Assembly (NCBI GenBank): GCA_963971285.1
Contig: OZ020255.1
Coordinates: 8,328,931 to 8,392,930, forward strand
DNA from: Astropecten irregularis
Lineage: Eukaryota; Echinodermata; Asteroidea; Paxillosida; Astropectinidae
Direction: 5' to 3'
Length of the DNA: 64,000 nt
The position numbers and the translations under genes were made by a program. Under the pieces are notes generated by a model. It had not been told where the DNA came from and made no database searches. It worked only from the letters and a program-made list of their open reading frames with translations. Of the stretch, positions 57,375 through 64,000 are shown piece by piece; the first letter of the stretch is position 1, and every line of letters begins with the position of its first letter.

Positions 57375-57968
57375 TGACATTCCCACATTTACACGTACAT
57401 GTACCCTACCTCCACTGCTCACTATAAAATCCTCAGACGAATATTATTTTGGGGCCAATCCACAGAAGCCGCGGGAATGAAAAAAACCTTCGCCACATGT
57501 TGACCCAAGCAGGATTCGAACCCTCCCTGTGGTAGAAGGTGAGAAGATTACGCTGATCATCCCTGGTTTTCATTTCAAATTTTAAAGATGTAATTTTTTT
57601 TTAAATGGACCTTTTTTCCTTAAAAGTCATCTTTAAAGCATGTCTAGGGGTTAATAATCAAAATCATTCCGTGGGCGTCTTTTTTAAAACCATTCCTCGT
57701 TTTTATTTCAAATTTCTAAGATTTTTTTTTTTTTATGAATTGTTTTCCCGAAAAGTTATCTTTAAACTTTAAAACATGACTAGGGATTAATCAAAATCAT
57801 TCCATAATACTGACATTTTTTGCCGACATTGCTTAAAAAAATCAGTTTCCTGCCCTCAAAGAAATTTAACTCCATGTGGGGAACTCTTTTATGACGCTGC
57901 TTTAAACAATTTTGGTGCAGCTTTGTAAAGATGCCTTTTTCTTGGTCATTTTGTTTTTAACTTGTTTT
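57375..57968. other. Intergenic, degenerate duplicated segment
   Basis: Two imperfect copies of 'TGGTTTTCATTTCAAATT', 'AAGTCATCTTTAAA' and 'ATGTCTAGGGGTTAATAATCAA' (57560-57800). A tRNA-like B-box (GATTCGAACC, minus) near 57510 hints at another SINE relic. No gene. Confidence 0.5.
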
Positions 57969-58585
57969 CAGGGGCCAATTTTCATCGAGCTGCTTCATCA
58001 AACAGGATTACCAACCTAATTTTCGTGTGATGTTTACTGCAGACCTCCCAACCTTTTCGCTTTTGGCAGAAAATTTCTGCTTTTTTTAAGTTGATTACGA
58101 TTTTCTGCTCTTGTCCATTATTTTCCGAAAAGGTACATTTTGACGTGGCTCATGGCATAATGAAAATTGAGTGCACAAGTTTACTGTTTTCCAGTCCACG
58201 CATCAGCTGTGACTTCTGCTATTTCACTCCATGAGCGACTGTTAACTGGTCTAAACATGGTACACTATTACTCCAAAATATGGTTTATAATACCACTAGC
58301 GTAGGAGCACCATGCTACATGTATTTTCTCAACTCCCGACGTGTACCTGATTCCACAATGCGTGGTCGCTACGCTCTCTCGAGCGTGGTCACTTCGCTCC
58401 CTCAAAAAGTCTTTAGAAATTTTTAAAAACAAATGTTGGGAGGTCTGCTTTTAATAGACATGTATTCGGCCATTGTTTGCTGAGCATAACATTCACAAGG
58501 AGTTTTGAATACTGTTTTTATTTATCAAGGTTTTTGGTGCTTAAGGAAATGTTGGTGCTGAAGCAGCTCTATGAAATTGGTCCCT
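57969..58585. mobile_element. GGGCCAATTTCA-type MITE with a nested insertion
   Basis: Outer ends CAGGGGCCAATTTTCA and TGAAATTGGTCCCTG. A second element at 58039-58448, bounded by GCAGACCTCCCAAC and GTTGGGAGGTCTGC, splits it; the host element resumes with 'GGCCATTGTTTGCTGAGCAT', as in the intact copies. Confidence 0.8.
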
Positions 58586-58878
58586 GCAAACGTCATCGCG
58601 CTGAATTTTCCAATCTTGACATTCTTATGGCCAATTTGTTCCAAAAGGCTGACCGCAATCTGTAAAAATAGATATTATCTTCTTGTTTTTCTTTATTTGT
58701 AATATAAATTACAATTTTAATTTCCTATTCCGTTCAGCTGACTTCTTTTTGTTAGAATTCTTTTGGGGATATGGTTAGAGTTTGTACTTGTTTTACAAAC
58801 CACTATTTGCACTACATGTACATGTACGTATTCTTCCAATTAGTTTCATTAGCAAAGTTAAGTCAGGTAAAATATGCA

Positions 58879-59042
58879 TTAAAGGTACTACAGTGTATCA
58901 TACTTTTGCTGTTTTCTACTGTTTCCAATGATCAATTGAGCTGAAAAATTTCACAGCTTTGTTTTTATTCCACGACAAATCAAATTATGAACAGACCACA
59001 GCTGTTCTATCAACTTTTACCACAGTATGAAAGTACCTTTAA
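58879..59042. mobile_element. Short TTAA-bounded MITE (164 bp)
   Basis: TTAA at both borders, ends AGGTACTACAGTGTATCATAC and GTATGAAAGTACCT. Confidence 0.75.
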
Positions 59043-59417
59043 ACTGGCCAACAAAAAAACTAAAATCTTGTACGAATAGAAAATTGGCATTGATGTTTGG
59101 GTTACCAAAATTGATGATGCTAAATGCTAAACCCTGCACAAGAAAAAGTTCACAGTACTGCTCAATCAGCACCCATGATATTGGGTACATTCAGCATTAT
59201 TTAATTGTGTTTATTTGTTTGTTTATTGTTTCGTTGCATTTGCTAGTTAGTATCTTACTTGCATGCTAAGCTTGCTATACCTGGAATACAGGTATAAATG
59301 CGAAAAGTATTTAAAGGTGCTTTAGCAAGTTAGATAAATTTTTTCAGTTTAGAAAGGGCGGTAACATGTAGAAATTCCTGTATGTTCATTTCTTTACACA
59401 TGGGTCGCTAACACACC
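59043..59417. other. Intergenic, nothing recognised
   Basis: AT-rich. The 80-codon open frame overlapping it shows only a hydrophobic tail and no domain. Confidence 0.45.
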
Positions 59418-59544
59418 AGGGGCCTGTTTGTTTAACGCACAAGATCACAAATCCTGCTGATCCGGATCCCATTTTAGCGTACCCTGCATAGGACGTGGAT
59501 CCGCAGATCTGGGATCCTGTGTGTTTAAGAAACAAACAGGTCCT
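59418..59544. mobile_element. Short MITE with CAGGGGCCTGTTTGTT ends
   Basis: Left AGGGGCCTGTTTGTTTAA and right TTAAGAAACAAACAGGTCCT, with an inner BamHI-like GGATCC-rich palindrome (59458-59514). Confidence 0.75.
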
Positions 59545-59604
59545 AAATTGTTTACTGATTTGTGGTTTTGTATAGTTTCAGCATTAGTCATGTTAATATT
59601 TAAT

Positions 59605-59775
59605 GCTTAAAGTTAGGAGGGCCTGACGCGTTTCGATCCTAGCAGGATCTTTCTCAAAGGCTAAATGACAAAAAAACATCGAAACGCGTCAGGCCCTCCT
59701 AACTGTAAGCATTTGATATATTTCAGGTCATTTTAGCTGATGAGCAGTTTGCAGCAGTTTATTACTTGTATTGTA
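59605..59775. repeat. 50-bp-repeat element, inverted pair plus tail
   Basis: 'GTTAGGAGGGCCTGACGCGT' and its reverse complement flank a 50-bp-type unit. Then comes the same tail as in SWEET intron 3 ('GCATTTGATATATTTCAGGT', 'GATGAGCAGTTTGCAGCAGT'). Confidence 0.8.
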
Positions 59776-59880
59776 ATAATATTTAAGCGAATTGTGTGCT
59801 AGTCCGTCATAAAATTCGACATGGCGTGATTATAAACACATGTGCAATTTCAAATTAAAAAGTAAGCACAAGTAAAAACG

Positions 59881-59990
59881 CAGTGGCGTAACTACATGTA
59901 GGGGGTGGGGGCAAGGGGGCACGTGCCCCACTTTATAGGAGGCGCAAAAAATGCAAAGGCAAAAATGGACGGGGAAAAAGCTACATGTAG
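59881..59990. mobile_element. End of a hAT-like MITE
   Basis: CAGTGGCGTAACTAC then G tracts and 'GGGGGCACGTGCCCC'. No matching right end found. Confidence 0.45.
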
Positions 59991-60199
59991 CTTTACTGTC
60001 AGTGAAGTTATTGGAAATCTAATCCAATGAACAAACAAAGAAAGATTCCAATTTCAAAATGTCGGATATATTTTTGTTTCATTGCCATCAGACATTGCAA
60101 TTTTGACACTTGCCCTGTTCACCGTTTTCCCTAGATATGCTGCTGGGTTCGCATACACATTATTCAGTACTGTACATAATGGAATTGAATGGTGCAATT

Positions 60200-60300
60200 T
60201 TGCACAAGTCATGGAATGACAGGTTGTTGAAGCAGGAGGTCATGTGTTCGAATCCCACCTGAGCCAGCACATGATCTTTTCATGTGCAATCATCAAACAT
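60200..60300 (+). repeat. tRNA-like 3' half of a SINE
   Basis: 'GCAGGAGGTCATGTGTTCGAATCCCACCTGAGC' has a good B-box; the 5' half is not recognisable. Confidence 0.45.
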
Positions 60301-60389
60301 TGAGTATACAGTGCTCACCTATGTCAGTGAAAGACTTTGTGTATTGGCCCACCAGTCATTAGGAATAAATCATCAAATAACCACAAGGG

Positions 60390-60870
60390 AAACTGACTGA
60401 ATTTTAAAGTCATTAAAAAGTGAACAACGAAAAATAGACAGGAGCGGGATTCGAACCGGCGACCTCCTGAATACTGACATGCGCTCTACCAACTGAGCCA
60501 TACAGCCATATTATGTTGGTGGTGACCCCAATAGTCAATTGTATTTGTTAGTTTGGCAGTCAGAAGCCATGAAACCATGCACACACTGCCATACCCCAAG
60601 GATCATTTCACCGATGCGCGCAGCAATGCTGCAATCTGGGAACGGTACTTGGGGGATCACTCAAAGCCGTATCCTCTTTCAGTGGTTCCCAGGTTGCAGC
60701 ATTGCTGCGCGTATCGGTGAAATGATCCTTGGGGTATGGCGGTGTGTGCGTAGTTTTATGGCTAGTTTCACCACCAACTTAGGGCTGGATGGCTCAGTTG
60801 GTAGAGCGCCTGTATGGCATTTAGGAGGTCGCTGGTTCGAATCCCGCTCCAGTCTAAAATGTTAGTTTTC
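60390..60870. repeat. Long hairpin: two inverted tRNA-like SINE modules around a palindrome
   Basis: A minus-strand tRNA-like module (60437-60507) and a plus-strand one (60783-60854) face away from a palindrome at about 60570-60755 (arms ATACCCCAAGGATCATTTCA and reverse complement, centre near 60665). The plus-strand module folds fully as a cloverleaf (72 nt, GGCTGGA/TCCAGTC), with anticodon position GGC and mismatches at 31:39 and in the T stem. It could be mistaken for tRNA-Ala, but repeat context says SINE. Confidence 0.82.
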
Positions 60871-61677
60871 AGTAGCCTTTGATACTTACGTGTGCTGTTT
60901 TGGTTACCAAGAAATAAGTTGAAAGATGTTTTTTTTTTTCAACTTTAAATGACAGTTGGACGCTATCTTCTTCTGTCTGTTGCAAAACCTGGGATTATTC
61001 AGCTGAATGACCATGGCAAAGGCCAAATGACAAAATTGGGCTGTATCACCCAGTAAATTATTTGTCAATATTAGAATAGTGAAATTAACACATTTTCTCA
61101 GAAATTATCGAAAGGTGGTATACTTATATAGGCTGAATTGATTGTACATAGATAAATAATCACCAGCTAGGTGATTGGGTTATACCATTCATTTGAAATA
61201 GGGGTGTGTGTGTGAACGTTTCCAGTGGAAAATTTGTTTTAACAGTTCATAACCCATTATGTTAGTGCTCCGATTTCAACGTGGACCATGTTGAGATGAG
61301 ACTTTGATCTTTGGGAAAACAAAATAAACTGGGGGAAAATAATTTATTATTTATTTGCAGTGTTGCCAGACATTTGACCAGTTTTAGTTAAATTTAGCGC
61401 AAAGGTTGAAAACCTAGCACACAGTGGTATAAATAATGAAATTTAAAATTTGTATTTAAGTAATATTTCTTTAAAAAAGATTAACTTGTGTCAAATAAGA
61501 TATTGGTATATTAAAACCACTGATTTTTAAGGTCTACAGCCCTTAAAAATCCCTCTTTTTCAGTACCTCCTGAGGTGGGCGGGGCTCCACCAACCCCACC
61601 CCCAACTCTGCTTTTCATCAACAGATTTTCATAAAATTTGGTATGGTAATAGAGATAAAGTAATAATTATTAAAATG
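60871..61677. other. Intergenic, nothing recognised
   Basis: AT-rich, with TTGACAA/TTTAAG words. No gene, no clear repeat end. Confidence 0.45.
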
Positions 61678-61815
61678 TCTTCTGACTAGTAAACAAACCA
61701 AGATAATTGACTATTAGAAACACCACCAACATAGTTAGTAAGACTGCTGGTGCGGTAATCCGGCGGTCCCAGGTTTGAATCCAGCTCCCGTCAATTTGTT
61801 CCCTTTTCAAAGTCT
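61678..61815 (+). repeat. Degenerate SINE with tRNA-like module
   Basis: 'AAACAAACCAAGATAATTGACTATTAG' and 'ACACCACCAACATAG' match the family 5' flank; B-box GGTTTGAATCC and 'CCCGTCAATTTGTTCCCTTTTCAAAG' follow. The D-arm is lost. Confidence 0.65.
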
Positions 61816-62219
61816 ATTAATTATTTGTAATTAATTTATAACTTTTAATTTAACATTTGCCGCATAAGAAGTTATTCTTATTTAGTTTCATGCTGTTTTT
61901 TTTTCTTTCATTGCTTTTTATGAAAATGCCAGTAAATTTATTGTATTGTTTCAAATTAAAAAATAATCATGTTTAAAAAAATTTAATCAATAAAATGCTC
62001 TTGAACTATTGTGTTGACAAACCACACAAAGGCAAGAGATGACCTAAAATCCAATACTTGATGCGCATTTGTATGATTTGTTTATGATGTTCTAATTAAT
62101 AGGAAAATGCACACCCCCACAACAACACATTGGCAACAATTTTGGGTCTATGTTGAAATGCAAGAATTATGGGTTATAAGCTGTTTTTAAACGAATGGAA
62201 TATTGTTTCGGACTCCAGA

Positions 62220-62583
62220 AGAGCATAAAAACTGGGTTTTTTTCTTATCTGAGAGGGCAATTGAATCCATTTTATGATCTTTCATTTTTCATAAAAAAAA
62301 TTTGAATAAATGGCAAGGGGTGCGTACCCCTTGCCGTTTTTGTCATTTTTGGCCAAAAATTGACTTTTTCCCAAAGCATTCTTAAACATGTTTCTGAGCA
62401 CAGATGACCAATTTCTAGCATAGAAACTGGTTTATTTCTTATCTGAGAGGGCAATTGAATCCATTTTATGAACTTTCATTTTTCATCAAAAATTGAAAAA
62501 ATTGCAAGGGGTACGTACCCCTTGCCGTTTTTGTCATTTTTGGCCAAAAATTGACTTTTTCCCAAAGCATCCCAAAGTGTTTG
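62220..62583. repeat. Diverged dimer of a 194-bp satellite related to the array at 1-18952
   Basis: Two units with a 194-bp offset ('GAGAGGGCAATTGAATCC' at 62251 and 62445). The segment GCCGTTTTTGTCATTTTTGG CCAAAAATTGACTTTTTCCC lines up with the left array's GCAGTTTTTTCAATTTTTGC CCAAAACTGACTTTTTTCAG. The minus-frame peptides share EKxxFWxKxxKTAxG (WEKVNFWPKMTKTARG here, SEKSQFWAKIEKTALG there). Same period, same landmarks, strong divergence. Confidence 0.78.
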
Positions 62584-62584
62584 T

Positions 62585-62851
62585 AGAAACGTAGTGTTGC
62601 TGTATTTATCCAAAAAAGAGTAAAACCAGTCACCAAAATTATTTTTGATCTTTCGATGATCAAAATTAAAAGTAAAACAAAACAGATTTTTTTTTAAATG
62701 TGGCCGTTTTTCATAGTTTTCTCAAAACGTGGGAACCGTATTTGACTGAAATTTCCACAGATGACTGTTACTGCATCTTTTTAATATTTTTTTTTGCCCA
62801 TACTGAATCTGCATTTCTTTGACAAAAACCAAAGTCTGATATCACCTTTAA
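62585..62851 (+). mobile_element. TTAA-type MITE, 5' truncated
   Basis: Family inner sequence ('TATTTATCCAAAAAAGAGTAAAACC', 'TTTCCACAGATGACTGTTAC') and right end CAAAGTCTGATATCACCTTTAA. The left end is lost at the satellite dimer. Confidence 0.7.
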
Positions 62852-63599
62852 GTACATGTATCTGTATAATTATTGATGCTTTCGTTTGTTTAATTAGTTT
62901 TGTGCGATTTATTTGTTTTATAAGTTGAATTGGCAGCATATTAGAAATAATTGGCATTGCCGGATCCTACACTGGTATAATTATATTCTCAAGTAAAAAC
63001 GACCTGGCTCAACTTTGTAATAAAACAAAAACTGAAACCGAACATCCAACCCATGAGGGCGCTATTTTTGTAAACACACACGCATTTACGAGAGACCATG
63101 TGTGTACATCAGCTGCTGCATTGAATGATTTGAGGAGATTTTTGTCTGCTTTCCTGTCCGAGTCCTAAGCAGAAGAGGCATTTTCCAGGTGAGTCTTGGT
63201 CTTAGGTTTACTAGAGATTATCTTAAATACACTTTTAGCTCGAAACGAAGTATTTTTTTGGCTTTTTTGGAGCAATTTTGAATGCCACTTCAACTTGTAC
63301 AAGAATTGCACTGACGACCATCATTTGTGCACAACTCAATGGAACCAGCAGAGGGCGTTTTGAGATAAATTGCTGCTGCTGCATTCAAAGTGTATCATTG
63401 CAGGTCAAAAAATCCCTGTAAAAAAAAGCTCACTTTTTAGATATGCTATCCCAGTGTTACACAGCTGAGATTGAAGTTCATCATAACTTGTATTCAGTAA
63501 GGTAACTCTTACTCTTAGAAGTTAGGGGTTAACCCTTTTTTCTTTAACTTAGGTTGTAGGCCTACATACATGTACACAAAGTAACTTTGTTACTGGTAC
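62852..63599. other. Intergenic, possible untranslated exon of a next gene
   Basis: 'GCAGAAGAGGCATTTTCCAG|GTGAGT' at about 63170-63194 looks like a splice donor after a GC-balanced stretch with 'GAGGGCGCTATTTTTGT' upstream. No coding frame supports it, so it is only a possibility. Confidence 0.25.
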
Positions 63600-63807
63600 T
63601 TGTGGTAGCAAACCAAAACAGAAATCTTCAAAGATTTACCAAGTATAACTTACAGGGTATAAAGATGGTGATGGTAGAAACATACTGTTACCGTATACCA
63701 TTAACATTTTTCTGCCTGAAATGCCGTACTTATCGAGAAAAGAGTTAACACAAATCTTTTAAAGATCAAAATTAAAAGTCAAAAGCAAAAAAAATACTGT
63801 GGGTGTT
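63600..63807 (+). mobile_element. TTAA-type MITE, truncated by the minisatellite
   Basis: 'AACCAAAACAGAAATCTTCA', 'GATGGTGATGGTAGAAACAT' and 'GCCTGAAATG' are family sequence; it breaks off at the start of the edge minisatellite. Confidence 0.65.
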
Positions 63808-64000
63808 TTGGCTTGGGTCCGAGTTGGTGTGGTTATGAGTTGGCATGAGTCTGAGTTGGCTTGGGTCAAGTTGGTTTGGGTCCGATTTGGCTTCGGTCCG
63901 AATTGGTTTGGTCTGAATTGGCATATGGGTCTGAATGGGCTTTGGTTGGCTTTGGTTGCATTGGTTTGGGCTGAATTGGCTTGGGTCCGAGTTGGCTTTG
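63808..64000. repeat. 18-20-bp minisatellite at the window edge
   Basis: Variable copies of TTGGCTTGGGTCCGAG, running off the right end. Confidence 0.85.

Noticed and set aside
60783-60854. Functional tRNA-Ala (GGC) gene
   Set aside because: Stem mismatches at 31:39 and in the T arm, and the same module with shared flanks recurs through the window, which marks a SINE family.
62272-62663. Two 60-65 codon minus-strand frames as real small proteins
   Set aside because: They are the two units of a diverged satellite dimer; their similarity to each other and to the left array is explained by repeat homology.
63050-63200. First exon of another gene
   Set aside because: Only a donor-like CAG|GTGAGT and no coding frame or partner exon in the window; kept only as a low-confidence note.

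Overview
The window is repeat-rich animal (metazoan) nuclear DNA. It has spliced genes with GT-AG introns, tRNA-derived SINEs, many short transposons with terminal inverted repeats, and long satellite arrays. A single-copy-type animal SWEET sugar transporter, short secreted C-type lectins, and the dispersed repeats ending in 'CAGGGGCCAATTTCA' suggest a marine invertebrate deuterostome. I favour an echinoderm (possibly a sea star), but this is inference from gene and repeat style, not proof.

Layout. (1) 1-18952: one array of about 96 monomers of a 195-bp satellite, open at the left window edge. It is organised in places into 6/7-mer and 11-mer higher-order repeats and is interrupted once by a 309-bp hAT-type miniature element. 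(2) 18953-20498: a truncated P-superfamily-like (THAP-bearing) DNA element joined directly to the satellite; its fuller inverted relative lies at 29941-32521. (3) 20499-29940: a small gene island with the orphan last exon of an SLC16/monocarboxylate-transporter-like gene (+) and two tandemly duplicated C-type lectin genes (-), the second with a frameshift at an A9 run. (4) 34248-56028: a complete six-exon SWEET (SLC50A1-like) gene on +, coding 225 aa. Intron 1 carries a 23-bp minisatellite split by a SINE and by a hAT element. Intron 2 (11.1 kb) is almost wholly a 35-bp minisatellite of about 300 copies with orientation flips, 2.1-kb higher-order repeats and a 200-N assembly gap. Introns 3-5 carry a 50-bp tandem array, fold-back elements and a THAP-bearing miniature element. 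(5) 56029-64000: intergenic DNA full of miniature elements, SINE modules, a hairpin pair of tRNA-like modules, a strongly diverged dimer of the same kind of 195-bp satellite, and an 18-20-bp minisatellite at the right edge.

The host genes are not an operon and show no joint function. SWEET is a membrane sugar facilitator, the lectins are secreted carbohydrate-binding proteins, and the SLC16 exon would belong to a membrane transporter of small acids. Most long open frames here are by-products of stop-free tandem repeats. I found no convincing new multi-gene system. The most notable things are the satellite architecture and its remote relative, the THAP-exon-bearing DNA elements (one with a clean 8-bp target duplication), and the minisatellite-filled SWEET intron.
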